From Argopecten irradians (lineage: Eukaryota > Mollusca > Bivalvia > Pectinida > Pectinidae), in assembly GCF_041381155.1 (NCBI RefSeq), contig NC_091149.1:13842609-13906608 (forward strand): a stretch of 64,000 nucleotides of DNA, given 5' to 3'. The notes under the pieces are model-generated. The model made no database searches. It was not told where the DNA came from and saw only the letters and a list, made by a program, of their open reading frames with translations. Position 1 is the first letter of the stretch; each line of letters opens with the position of its first letter. This document shows positions 1 through 15,000 of this stretch, in pieces. The position numbers were made by a program, and so were the translations under genes.

Positions 1-3000
1 ATCGAGGCCACCCTCGGTGGTAAATTCACAATATTTACCCTCCGGACAGGTGGTACATTGTTCCTGTCCTCCATTAGAATAGTAGCCGGGCTGGCATGGT
101 GTACTGAAATATCAAATTAAAATACACCTTAAATGCCAGGGAAAAACAAAGATACTTTTAGGGCTGTTTTATGACTACCTTAAATTACTCAACACATTTA
201 CAGTAGCTTGAAACGACCTTACTGTAGATGGAGAATCACATAAGGAAGTCCAAAATAAAACATTAAAGCAATATAATTGTATCTTAAGAGATGATTAAAC
301 AAGATACATGATAGGAAGAGATAATCTGTCTAAAACATGTACATAAGGACAACTGGATACGCAGAAGGAGCTTACTAGATGCTAACAAGGATAAAATAAG
401 TCATTTTACAAAGGGAGACACTTGGACTAATTTGAAGGGGAGATTATTACAAGGCGAGATTACTTCTTATGTTATTCTGACCTGCTGTTGTTATTAATAT
501 CTGAACACTTGTATTCAATGGGATAAAGGGAGACAACCAGAATTATTTTCAGGGGAGATTATTACAAGGGGAGACAACAAAATACATCAAAAGGGGAGAT
601 AACTATGTGTCGTAAACTGACCTGCTGTTGGTATTAATATCCGGACACTCATATCCAATGGGACATTCAGTACATGCTGTTTGGTTTCCAACGGAAAATG
701 TTCCAAGGATACAGACGTTCTCAACATTTTGTGTGGAGAAAGGACAAGCACTAGAAATTCAAAAAAAATGACAATATAATTATAACAATCAAAATAAAAT
801 GCCAATGGTTATAACTCATTATTTCCTATTTACATTTAAGCTTCAAAAGGATGGTGCCATGATAAAATCTTCAATAATTTGAGTATTCAAGTGAAGTGAA
901 CTTAATGAATACTGTTAACCCTGGTGACCCATTTTTGCGTTTTTATTACCATCTGCTTTTCATTTAAAGTCTATTCTTGCGATAATTTTTTTAGCATTTT
1001 ATTTCCACAAATTCTAGTCAACCATAAAATACTCAAAAATAAATTGCATACAAAAATAAATTGGTTTACAGTGATGAAATATTTGGCCTGAACTGACAAA
1101 AAAGTGATCAAGTTTGAGTTAGTTTACTGTGATGAAATATTTGTCCTGAACTGACAAAAAGTTCCTTTTTCTCCCCTAGAATAGTTCAAGCATCAAAATT
1201 TCGAGCTCGAATAATCGAGACAATTACCTTCCAGCTGGGCATTCTGTACATGACGTCTGTCTTCCAATCGAGTAAGTTCCAGTCGGACATTCTATGGATA
1301 GATCAGAGGAAGTCGAGGGGCAGTAAAATCCAGCAGGACAATCGGTGCAGTCAACCGAGTTACCAGTGGCATAGGTACCGTCTGTACAAGCTGTTATACC
1401 GACACCATTGGCGTTTGGACACTTTGACCCGGCTGGACATCCAGTACAGCTTGTAGAGTTAACCAGGGAGTAGTATCCCATGGGGCAAGGCAAAACTGTG
1501 TCTGTCCTGTTAGAGCGAAAACATTTATACTGATTATAGTCCTTGGTTAAAAACACGATAAAACATTTGGATCAATTTCAAGATTTTTAATGTTAGGATT
1601 TGTGATATGATTTACGATATAATTATACTTGACAAACTTTATACCTGACCTGGTATCAGTCTTAAGATATCAAGGCTCAGCACCATAAAACTATCCTTAG
1701 ACAAATTTTTACTCATTGAGTTTATGATTTTACATAAATTTGAGTAAAAAATCTGTCTGAGAAAGTTTTAGATGCCAGGCCTTGGAATTACTAGTCGCTC
1801 AACTGATCAAGCTAAAGAGACGTCCTCTCTAGCCGAGGGGTAAATTATAGCTAGTAATGACAAGGTTGCACCAATATCCCATTGAATCTATGTATTATGC
1901 ATCACCTATTACACAAACTTTGTGTCCACAGACAGACAGACAAGACATGGCTATATACTGCCTAGCGATCGGTCAATTGTGCTTGTTTTTGGAGATTACT
2001 TTTGAGGTCATTTTCAGGCTTGACCTCCTGTATCTGCCTCATAATCATATTACAACTTACTGAGTGTCCGGACAATAAGATCCAGCTGGACAGTCGGTAC
2101 AGGTCATCTCTCCGGCCTTTGAGTACTGACCAGGCTGACATAGGACATTAGCGGTGATATCGGCCAAGTCTGGACATCCGTACCCAGCTGGACATTGAGT
2201 ACAGGAGATGGATCCGGGGTTACTGTTATAGCCTAAAACAGGAAAATAATGATTTGCAACTTTGTATCTCTATTTAGTGTGAATGATTTATCATAAGTAT
2301 TATGGTACCATTCTAATACCATTCTGTCTTTTCATATGACAGAGTTACCTCCCTTGCAGAAGGGGATCGATTGTGACATTCATTACTACAGGAGGGAAAT
2401 TATGACATTACCTTAATATACACATAACATCACAATTAATATCTATCTGCAAGGGCAGATAACTCTATCTGCAAGGGCAGATAACTCTACTATGTACTAT
2501 GCAAATATGGAATAGGATAAAACTCAATTGCATCTGTCCCTGTCCAAATCAAGATGATAAAAGGTTTTGTTTGGAAGGTGAAAGTAAAAGGTTATATAGC
2601 ATAAATTTGTCATTTTATGATTCATTATTTAAAATAATCCAAACATTTTGTCATACATATGAATTGATATCTATTCTGAGCTGGTACTGTAAAATACTGT
2701 GTTACTGAAAAGTGACTTTTAAAAATCAATTTCAAAGGAATGACTATTAAATTGCATATCACTGAACGTTTTCTGATTGGTGTAGAAAGCGTTACCTGCA
2801 GGACAGGTTGAGGGGCTGACCGTAGTTGATGGGCAGTAGGACCCTCCAGGACATTGTACACAGGCAGTGGTTGAACCGGCCAAGTTGTATGTGCCACTTG
2901 TACATGCAACAGGCGAAATTCCTTGGTTGGTGCACTCAAATCCTTCAGAAACAAAAAGAAACTTTAAAGCTTTAACACAAACCAAAAGGCAATTCATTGT

Positions 3001-6000
3001 CATAATTACATATTCACTCACTAGATGTAGTATTCAGTTTGAGCATATTTTTTTTTTTTGCATTTTTTAAATAGGTCAAAGGTCAAAATGTATTCCAGTG
3101 ACCTACTGCCTCACTTTTACAAAGCTGTAACCCAGGCATCATGCCTTGATATATGATAACCCACCCTTGGACTCTATTGCCAGTTAGAGACTAAGAATGT
3201 GGTCTGATCATAATATTACAAATGTATACAGGAGATAATCTGGACATAACTAAATATGACAAATTTTAATCACATACATCGTGTACAGTGAAGCCACTTA
3301 TTGTCATGTTGGTTTAGAGTACACTCCTCTTAATATCACACTCCTCTTAATATCACACTCCCTCTTAATATCACACTCCTCTTTATATCACACTCCCTCT
3401 TAAAATCACACTCCTCCTTAATATCACACTCCTCTTAATATCACATTCCTCTTAATATCACACTCCTCTTAATATCACACTCCTCTTAATATCACACTCC
3501 CTCTTAAAATCACACTCCTCTTAATATCACACTCCCTCTTAATATCACATTCCTCTTAATATCACACTCCTCTTAATATCACACTTTTGCCTGACAAATG
3601 GAACATGATAATAAGAGGATTCCACTGTATTACTTTGGGCAGATTAATCATTACTTTACCTGCTGGACAAGTGGTACACGTTTCCTCGCCTAGTAGAGAG
3701 TAGGAGCCGGCCGAACAGGCAGTGGCAGCCGTGGTGGTACACGAACTTCCTGCAGGACACTGGGAGCAGGAATCTGCTCCGGCGGCAGAATAAAATCCTG
3801 TCACAGTACCACAACTTGTTTCAACATCCGCTCCCTGCGGACAATAGTTTCCGGCCGTACATGTGATGCAATTCATTGCTGGGAAAAAAGGAAGGTCAAA
3901 CTTAGAAGGGGTCACACAAATATTCTAGTGCAGAATATAGAGGTCAAAGTTTTAAATTAGAAGGGGTCACACAAATATTCTTGTGAAGAACAAAGGTTAA
4001 AGGTTAAACTTAGTAGAGGTCACAAAGACATTCAGTGAATAGTGACAAAGGTCAAAGGTCAATATAAATAAGATATTCATGCAAAACAAAATTTCACCCT
4101 TTGGAAACCTGGTACAAATATAGATATAATATAACTTACTTCCTGCAGGGCTGTATTCGCCAGGGTTACAAAGTACAGGCGTACTCGTGGCATCAGCACA
4201 AGAGTGACCGCCAGGACAGTCAGTACAAGATGTCTGACCGGCTGTTGAATATTGTCCTGCAATTCAAAGATATTCACAAGTCATGAATCATTCTTCATAA
4301 AATATGGCCGCCTAGTGAATGTAATAAAATTCACTTGCATTTCAAATATGTTCATAAATAATCATAAAATATGGCCAGTTGTTCAATATTACATAATTGA
4401 CCTGCAATTCAAAGATATTCATAAGTCTTTAACAATTCTTCACAAAATTGAAATAATTGAGCTGCAATTCAAACATATTCACAAATATTTAACTGTTCTT
4501 CATAAAATTTGGTCAGAAGTTGAATATTACATAAATGACCTGCGATTCAAAGATATTCATAAATCTTAAACAATTCTTCACAAAATTCAATCTGATTAAA
4601 ATACAGATCCTAATAACCACTCCGTTCAATAGAGGATCTGACAAACATGCCGTAAGGGGTCACGTTTGGATGACCTTTTTACCACGTGTACTTCAGATCA
4701 AATGCATTTTGTACACATTGATAACTCTATTTCGTCCCAGTATATATTTGCATTTTCGTTGTGCTCTTTGGGCGAAATGACTTTGTACACAAAAATAATT
4801 CAAATATTTGATAATAGATTTTACAAGTTATCTTAAAAAGATTTTTAAGCATTAATACTAAGTAATAAAACATGATGTTTTAATTTCATCAACATTTGAT
4901 AAATACTTGTTTTTATGGACAGTGTCACACCTTAAATTTCATAATGGACTGGTCTAGTCTTTGATTTAGAAGAGCCTACATGGGTCTTCAGGGGTGATTA
5001 AGTTCAATCTTTTTTAGAGGTACATACCAGAACTACAGGCGACGGGGTTAGCATTGTTGACAGAACACTTTGATCCAGCAGGGCAGGTCGTACAGGTAGC
5101 GTCACCCAATAACGAATAAGTTCCGGACGTACATGCAGTCATAGCAAGCCTTAACACATGAAAACAACCAAATATAACATCCTATCATATTAATGATAAA
5201 AATTTAAGATATTCAATCATCAATTGTAAAATATATATCAAGCTTATACCTTTACTGATGCATATGCAATGAGCCAATTTTTGAGACCTTGATTTCAATT
5301 GTCCAGAGATAAATACAGACCAAAACTACACAAAACAATTTCATTCTAAAGCAATATCACATTACTTTGATTAAATAATCCTGTCCAATTGCTTCCAACA
5401 TTTTCACTGAGATAAACAAGTATGAGTTTCCAAACAGTCGCCCTCCAGAGGGAGACCTTATCTAATTCAAACAATACAAATTTCTCTTCTTTATTTGTAA
5501 ATTTGCGGCCTCTTTGCAATCCTCAGGATGGATTTTACATAGCTGTGTTTTTCCATGTACATGAGGATAGCCAAGAAGCCAAAAATTTGTAGAAGAAGAG
5601 AAAGTTGTAAAGTTAAACTAGTATGGTCCCCGTTTAGAAATGGACAGATAGGAGGCCAAATAACAAAATTGTGTGATTTCCCTTCCATTGTTTTCTTTTC
5701 CTTTTGGTTGCAAGTAAAGGGTAATTGTCAAGTCATGACAGTAGGACAATGTTTTTCTTCCAGGAACTCTATTTTTTTATGACTATTGCTGTTTCAAAAG
5801 TTATTCAGTACCTGCATATTACAGAGTTATCTGCCCTTATCAGTAGGTATCGATTGTAACATGTGTTTACGAGTGTAATGTCATACATTTCTAAGAAAAC
5901 AACGTCATTTTCGCTCACAAATTGATAACGTCACAATGGCTACCCTCCCCACAAGGGAAGTAACTCTAGGTCTTAAATGTGTAAAAACAGAATAAGATGT

Positions 6001-9000
6001 TATTTGAAATCAAAGAATTCACAAACCAGGAAAATGTTACTACTTACGTAGGGTTTGTACATTCATACCCCGCAGGACACTGCTCACAGAGTGCTTGATT
6101 GCTGTCAGCTCTTTGGTCTGTACAAAACAAATGTAAATATTTCATATATGAAATAACATAACTAAGCAACATATTAATCAACCTGAATAAAAACAGAATT
6201 ATCAAACATTGCTTGTTAGCCAGGTTTTATATTCATTACTGATGTCAAGAAATCCAAGAATCTTTTATCATTTCATGTGCCAGAGCCCAGATGTTCAAAA
6301 TAGTAATTAGGTTAATCAAATACTCACATTTACGAAAAAAAATCTAAATATTATAAATAATCTGTGGTGAACTTAAACTTCGTGAAGTCTTTTTATAAAA
6401 ACACAATTCCTATCACTTTGATTGAATTGAATACCTTACAGATATTTCAGTAAATTAGCAATGGAATAATTACCAATTAAGTGATTAAGATTTATACTGT
6501 CACTTTAAGAACACCTGCTTCAACAATATACTCCACTATTTGCATTCAAAGGGATTACATTATTGCAAGAAAAGGTGCGGTGGTCTAGTATTTAGAGAAC
6601 CTACCAACCCACCAAAGTCCCTTCACATCTGGGTTGCAGCTTTGAAACAAATGCGTGGCAGTTGCTATTCTAAATGAAGACAGCACTCACTAACCAATGG
6701 TTGGTGGTTTTTCACTGGGACTCCATACTTACTATATTTTCAAATTCTAGCACTTTTCTATGTATGCAGTATAATATTTGAATGTTAAAAGAAAGAAAAC
6801 AGACCCTATACATTGAATGAACCAATCTCACCCCCTACCCACAATACAAAAACCCCTGGCACTAGGATATTAAAAGAAAACAGACCCCTAGGCATTGCAA
6901 ATGAAACCAATCTCCCCCACCTCCCCATCAGCACCTCCTCCCCCCACCCAAAAAAAAAACAACAACAAAAAACCCAAACCCTCCTGTGAGACTTACTTGC
7001 AGCACACAGTGTACATGATGAGGATCCAGTAGCAGCCACATAACCAGTGGAGCAGGGAGATGGTGTGGATGTAGCGTTTCCACAAGAGTTTCCTTCGGGA
7101 CAAGGCGTACAGGTTGTGGATCCTGTAATATCAAATTACAGTCATCTCAGTTTAACAGTTCAACATATTCATTGTTAATATAAGAATTTTGAAAAGATAA
7201 TATTTTCAACTACAAGATTTTAGCCTATTTGATTCATGTGACCTTGAATAAAGATCAAGGTCATTCATTTGAACAAACTTCATGTGACTATGCTACATGC
7301 TAAACATATAGGCCTTTCGATTATTCAGAAGAATTTTTTTTAATGAAAAGTTTATGTAGATGGATGGCACACGGCAGATGATCTTGACACGATGATGAAC
7401 AGAGCATGATGACGCTTGATCATCCTGACCCTTTGGGTAGGAAATTAACTTTTAGAACAAATATGGAAATTTTATTAATTTATTCCATTTTTTCAAATGA
7501 TTTTCTTTAAACATGAAATTTTTTTTACTTGAGAAGCTTTAAAATTCATAATCTTATGTTTAATAGTGATTCAAAATTTAGTCAAACGTGATAAACTTAA
7601 TTATTATTTTTTTTTATTTGAAACTACGAATTCAGTGAAGAAGAAATCAACAAAATCAAAATAGGAGTGCAGGGTTCACTTTACAAATGGAGTGTTTCAC
7701 TTCAAGACAACAATTTTTTATATCGTGGTCGAAGGTTGAGATCTAAATTAATTTTCACAAAGAGATACAAACCTGCAGAAGAACTGTAGGTTCCTTCTGG
7801 ACAAGGTAAACATGTTCCGGAGCCGAGAGTGCTGTACAGCCCTGCGATACACTGGACCGGAGCTCCGTGGTTTGGACATTCGCTTCCTGCTGGACATTGG
7901 GAACACGACGTCTGGCCTGGATAACAAAACAATTTTATTTGTGTACCACAAGCAAACGAATAAATCACTCTGTGAATATTCAAAGTACTAACCTTTTCTT
8001 TCTTCAAAATGCCCTAATTCATGACCATTTTACAATACAATAAAGATTGATGATAGTTTTTTTGACAATTAATGTTTTGTTCTTCCTTTCAAAATGATTC
8101 TGAGTGTTTACCTGATATTTGTTATAATTTTTTCATACCCTTAATATATAGACATTTACTCATTTACCCCTGAAAATGTATAATGAATTGTTCCAGTCTT
8201 TGACTCAAGAGAATTCAAATTTGTCTTCAGGGATGATAGAGTTTTAAAGAAGATAATTTCTCAGTTCTGAGATATCTTGATCACATTCAGATAACTTTGT
8301 AATATACAAACACAGAATAGCATCTCTGTCACACCCTTAATATAGATAAAGATTTAACACTTTACTGAACTCATTCATCCCTGAAATCTCATAATAGTCT
8401 AGTCTTTGATTTGGGTGAGTCTAAATGTGTTTTCATGGGTGAACAATTTAATTCTTCATTAATTTTGTACTGGTCTTACCTGTGGAGGAGGTGTAATACC
8501 CGTCCGCACAAACCTGGTGAGCGGTGGATACAGACGGACAGGAACTTCCGATTGGACACGTCGTACATGTGGCTTGGCCTCCAGTGGAATATGAACCTGC
8601 AGCACAATCTGACGCAACGGACGCCGTACACGACTTTCCAGCTGGACAGTCATCACAGGATGTCTGCCCTGTTTGATCTTGATATTTTCCAGTTGCACAT
8701 GCCTACAGAAGATTTGTTAGAATTACAGAAATATCTGAATTAAAATATTGCTGATATTCTAATATAAATGGAAATTAATGATCAATATAGTGAAATTGTA
8801 ATGTTTGCTAACATAATATGCCACGATGAAATTTAAAAATAACTTACGATACAATCCGTGGAGGCTGTGTTTCCATTGGCGTTACTGTAGGTTCCGGCCG
8901 GACAGTCCGTGGCCACATCACCTCCTCCAGTACAGCTAGACAAATCAAAAATAAATGGAATCCATTAGTACAACAGATCATTTTGTGTCCCTAAATGTCT

Positions 9001-12000
9001 GCCGATGGGCCATTAAAGATGCTCCACCGCTGACAAATGGTATTTTTTTCACTATCAAAAACAGGAGCAGACGAATGAGTATTTTTCTTCAGTTACAAAA
9101 GTTACTTACTTTACACCATTACCACCATTGAAAAGTTTGAGCTTCTAATTTTACTTCAAGTTAAAAATATGAAAAATAATTAATTGCATCCCGAAAAAAT
9201 TCCGTGGCACTATATCCTATATGGAATGAAGTACTGATTGCGCATGCACCAAAGGCGAAATAAATTATTTTATATTATTTTTGTGTTAATTATGCATATG
9301 AATACATGATTAAACACCAATTATTGTTCAACTGATGAATATCATTTAAGCTCTGTCGGAGGTGGAGCATCTTTAAACAAACTTTTAGTATAATGTTTGG
9401 TTTGATTGTTGTAATGTCCTATCAACAGTCAGGGTCTTTGATGGATGTGCCAGGTTTGTTGGTTGCGGAAAGCCGGAGTACCCCTGGAAAATCCACTGAC
9501 ATACTGTCAGTACCTGGCAACTGCCTCACATGGGATTCAAACTCGACAATGTGATTGATGGGATGGAATACTTGTGGTAATATGCTGAGACATATTAACC
9601 ACTCCAATACTCGGATAACAGATTTAGGCTTGGGACCATGTCACAAGTGTAGATTTACAACACATTCTCAACCCTGATAGGGCATGAGTCAATAAACTGT
9701 CAACCTTTGTTAAATTGTGGCTCTTTGATATATCATAATTTAAACACAATATATCAAATGCACTACATGTTGTTGATCCAAAGGTTTAATTTGAAATTCC
9801 TGTTGAAATTTTACTCCGTTGATGATTATGTAAAATATGTGTACAATTTGTATCCATGTCCCAGGTATGTATATACAATGTGATCCAGCAGTTCAGAAAA
9901 TAGAATTGACATTTTCCAAAGTGGTCATGTCAGCATATCAAACCGAATATCACTCTGTCATTGAAACATTTTTTTTTTTTGGGATGTGGCTCGGTGGTAA
10001 AAGTCACAGGTATGTTTGGCTAAGCGATGGGATGCCATAGATCGTGAGTTCAAGGTCTAGATAGCTAGCTAGATATAGATAGGGCAAGAGTAGTTATATA
10101 ATGTCATTCTTTGTTAAATTAAATTGTGTTTCTTTGATATGTTATATTTAACTTAATGCAACCAGACAATTATGGGTTACCTCCCCTGGATGTGCTGTAG
10201 ATATAGATATTTATCAAAATATTGATTATCACTGCTGACAAATAGAACATTTAGGTATGACTAGAAAATGGTGGATAAATAATTAATGAGAACTGTTTTA
10301 GGCTATCACGCAAACACATATACTGTGTTAAAATACACATGTGGTTCCTACTCAACGGAAATACAGACTTTAGAAATGGCCTGTGTATCATTCAAAATCA
10401 TGAAAATTTACTGTATAGCCTGTTATTTCATGAGGATGATATTTTAACGCTTTCACATAAGTGGTATTGCTATAAATGCAAAAATATGATCTATGAAATA
10501 TTAAGAAATGTTTGGGTTACATATAAACCTTAAAGCCATAGTGCAAAAATTTAAAATCGCAAAAATCATTTTCTCGTTCTTAGATCAAACTTTGTAAAAA
10601 TAACAAGCTATTTGGTATCACATCTACCAGAACCTATTTATAGGGTTGTAGAATATGGGAATGCTAAGAAAATAATTGGTACCAAACCAAATCTCATATT
10701 AATGTATAAGTTTAACTTTATGAAGTTGCAAAACAAATATTTAACATGAAGAATTTTTCAATGTTAAATTGAATTATGTCACTTAAATCCTGGACATATT
10801 TTTACAGTTATAATACAGGTATGCAATATACATCGATTGATAGCCAGTTGATCAAATTCCCAGGTAACTCAACAATTCTAAGCTTAACCGATATCAAAAT
10901 TTCTACTTGTTTTGTTTTATCACATAAAAAAAATAGTCTTTATTAAAATCAAATTTTATGTGAACTTATTTAGTTGATAAAAATCTAGTACAAACATCTT
11001 GATGTATATAGTACAAGTCTGTTAGGTATTGCACCACACTTACTTCAGAAATGGCTGACATTTCTATAGAAGTTATTTGTATATGTAATTATAAGTAATA
11101 TAATACCTAGTTCCCAGGACAGACCCTACCTTAACATATAAAGCCTGTAAGAAATGTCTAAATGTCTTGTGGGTTACAGTAAATACCTAACCATAACAAA
11201 GAATGCCACCAATTATATAAAGTTTTAAAAAGCCAAGTACCTCTGTACTTCTAATGTTCCAACTTTGATATGTATAGTACATTTATATTGACAAACTTTA
11301 TTCAGTATAAAGTAATGATGAATCTAGAAACCAAAACTGGTCAACAGTTTAAAAGTAATAAGGTTTTCTGAGATATAATTTATAGGTCCCAATGTATATA
11401 TATATATAAGGTCCAAGCCAATTAAACCTATTAAGGATATAATATAGTATACCGTTTCTTGATACTCCAGGGGTTACTATCACTGTCATTATATCTACCC
11501 CATGGACTATGTCATGGCAAAACTACAGGCATTCAGTTCAGGAGACACACAGAGTCTTGTAACATATGTAAATACTTTTGTTCTGTTTAACATATCATAA
11601 AGGAACAGGTAATTTATATTCTTTTCTTATTTTTATTCTTTTCTTTTGAAGTTGTTGATAGAGCTACCATGTATGTATACGAATGACAGTACTGCAGACT
11701 ACCAATCTCTCAAATAACAGGCCACGGTTCTACCTATATACCTGTCTCAGTAGACTTGTATTTACCTGACATAGGCCACGGTTCTACCTATATACCTGTC
11801 AGTAGACTTGTATTTACCTGACAGAGTTAACTCAAAGGCCCTGGTGCATGGTGTTAAAAAATCTTAAGCTTCGATCAAGGAAGAATAAATATGTACATAC
11901 AATAGAGTGTGAATATGTCTAAAAACTTAATTTATTCTTTTCTGGTTTATCTTCTGAACATGCATTGTGTGTATTTAATCGCAAAAGACTACTTCAAATT

Positions 12001-15000
12001 CATGTTATTGAATTAAAAAGTTGTATATCTCATTTGCATAACTTTAATTTAAAGTTTAATGTAATCATACAAATCTATCTGGCATACATACAGCACACTG
12101 CCCTCGTGCAGTACTAGTGGAGATCCAACGGACAACATATTACATTTACTTATTTTCTCAAAGTAGCTAAATTTTACAGTTAACAAAAATTATCTTGTAC
12201 ATTTTTTCATAATATTTGTGTTAATAAAATGTTCTGTCACACTCTCACCAGCTAGATTATAGACAATCAAGAATGACAGTACTCCAATCATGACCCCCTC
12301 CCCGATCTAGCTGCATGAAGCTGTCCCTTCCTCACCTTTCCCTCATCACCATCCCCCTAACTGGGATTTCCCCCTCCCCCACTAGCTGGGAGGACACACT
12401 CTCCTCCTTTCCTACTCCATCCCCCTCTAGTTGGGATTGCCCTTCCCTCCCTTCTCCCCCTCTGTAGCTGTGAATGCCCCCCCCCCAAACCTCTGTAGCT
12501 GGGAATTTCATTTTTCTTGGCTTATAGTAAAGGGTATATAATAATCTTTCTAATATTGATCTATAGTCTTACAATAAATCGAATGTCTATCAGATCTTTC
12601 AAAAATTTAAAACATATTGTTCCTGAATTAAATTTCATACTTTCTGACTGACTTGTAAAACATTTTGAACTATTGTCTTTACCATATTCACTGAAATTAT
12701 AACACCCCTACCCTTGTTCGCAATAGTTGAAGTTATATAAATGCACCATATACCATTCCACTAATTTAACTATGGTTTACAACTGTATGATGCTTGTAAC
12801 ATATCAGCATTGTATCCCATATTACATTAACTATTGTTATATTGTTAATCGCCCTGGGTGCTTATTACAGCAAATACAGTCTATCACAATTCTCAAAAAC
12901 TTTGGTCCAACTAGAATTACCTTTAAGGTAACCTTGTACTTTGGATGAGACCAAATTAAGTTGAAATCTCATATTAACAGTAAATGGTCTAGGCTATTCC
13001 TCCTTTTAAAACTGGAAACTTTTCAACATGCATTGCCAATACTAAGTATTTCATTTATTCAAAAAAATTAATTCCATTTGAAATCTTTTATGTATATTTT
13101 TAGCTTTCTGAATGAGAAAAGTAAATACCATTTTCCATACATTTTGTCACTAGACACATAGAACTTATGAAATCAAAACATATGATTAAGCACTACTGTC
13201 AATAGATAATAATACAAAATGGAAGAATATGTTCTAGATAATTTGTTTTCACACCCAGCCAGACCAGACCTATACATTTAGTAAAATCCTTGGGCTTTCA
13301 ATAGCCGAGCCTTAAAGCAAATTTTCTCCGCTTATAAAATTGGTTCTCTAAATTAAACCATTTAAGATTGACTGTAGAAATGAGTTTGGGGTTTTGGTAA
13401 ACTGCCAACTGCGTCAATATCACCTATGATATATAAGTTTATGGCCGATCTACATTTAAACCTCCTTAATTTACAATTTAGACAATATTTATCGTTAAAG
13501 GTAAAATTCCAGGTAAAGTTTTATAACCAACCACCACAGTGACTTCTAGAAATAATAGATTTTATAACAACCTTCCTGAATGATATATATACACTTCATA
13601 ATATTTATCATTTCTATATTATGAAGTATGTACAGTTATAAACACTGTTATAACAAACCTCTGGGGACCACAAAATTCTTTTGTTAAAAGCACAGTTCGT
13701 TACATACATATTATAGATATATTATAGGAGCCCTGACAGGGATAGCCATAAATTTTTGTAAGGGCGCATGTTCGTTATGAGGCGTTTCACTTATTTTAAA
13801 AGACAGCTCAAATATATTTTGTAAACATGTGTGTCTTTAATTCAATATCTGACATTTACCCAGACAACAATAGCGAAATTTCGCCATTTTCTTTTTCGTA
13901 TTCAAGTCTTACATTTTCCCCAATCATAATGATTTTTTACCAAATTAAAACAAAAAAATATTAACAGGGGAGATAACCGATAGCACACATAAATAAAAAG
14001 TTCTTCATGAAGAGGTAAATTCAAAGCTTTAATGTTAGACAAGAAAAGAAATAATTTGTTAAATTTTGATAACTCACTATTTTCCTGGAGGACACGTTGC
14101 GCAGACTGACGCTCCTGAATCGAAATATTGTCCTGGGCTACAGTTGGTAGCACAGTCTGTTCCGCAATTACACTGGGCTGGAAAAAACAAGGGAAGTAAC
14201 TTTTAACATGGATTGTTTATATCACATTTATACAGCTATACGTGTATAAACTGACAGAAAAGTGTTTGGTTCAAAAATATTCAGCAAAACAAATTTATGT
14301 CAATAATGTGTAACATCAGCATTGTATGCAATATTAAATGAATGAGTCTTCAGGGATTTCCCTCTCGTATTAACTTTGGGAGTCCCATGGACTAATAGGT
14401 TTGAAGTTTGTGAGTCCCTTATAAAAACATTGGAGTCTTATAAAACTTTCTATGCTGTGTCAGAAAATATATCTTGCACTGTAATAACTGTACATGTACA
14501 TGCCTTTGAAAAAATTGACAATTATTGCTTCTAAATATACTTCATCTTTATGAAATGTAATTTTATTTTTAATTTCTTCCACATTGAGTCCCAAGGCTCC
14601 ATCATTTTATTTTATGAGTCCCTAGGCATTTTTGTACGTCCGAGAAATCCCTGAGTCTTTTACATATGAATCACAACATAATAACATATCTCAAAGATTA
14701 AGCCCCAGACCATATATAAGGCATTGATAAAATTTTCTCAGCAAAATTATAATACTAGATTATCTCCCCTAGTTTGACTCTACATGTTTGAATCAAACGT
14801 GCAGTAAAGTTCAGCCAAAATGAAGTGACGTTTTTAAAAATCTGAAGACTATTGGCCAAGCAGTCTTCTCAGTTCCTGTATAGCTATCATATTCTAAGCA
14901 TTAAAGCAATTGTTATCATTTCTGGTTCAGTGCCAGCATGTTTTTTCCTGGTGGTTTAACAAAGCAAATAACAAGTGTATTTATCACAGAATAATCAATA

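Larger units (their letters stand above)
8936..14077 (-). other. Intron 2 of the GCC2/GCC3 gene (5.1 kb)
   Basis: No coding exon is recognised in this interval. It holds a TTAA-flanked MITE (9013-9376), a tRNA-derived SINE (9394-9616), a SINE-like fragment (9975-10150), a 53-bp tandem duplication (11719-11824) and a C-rich degenerate repeat (12285-12510). The rest is AT-rich with nothing recognisable. Confidence 0.7.
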
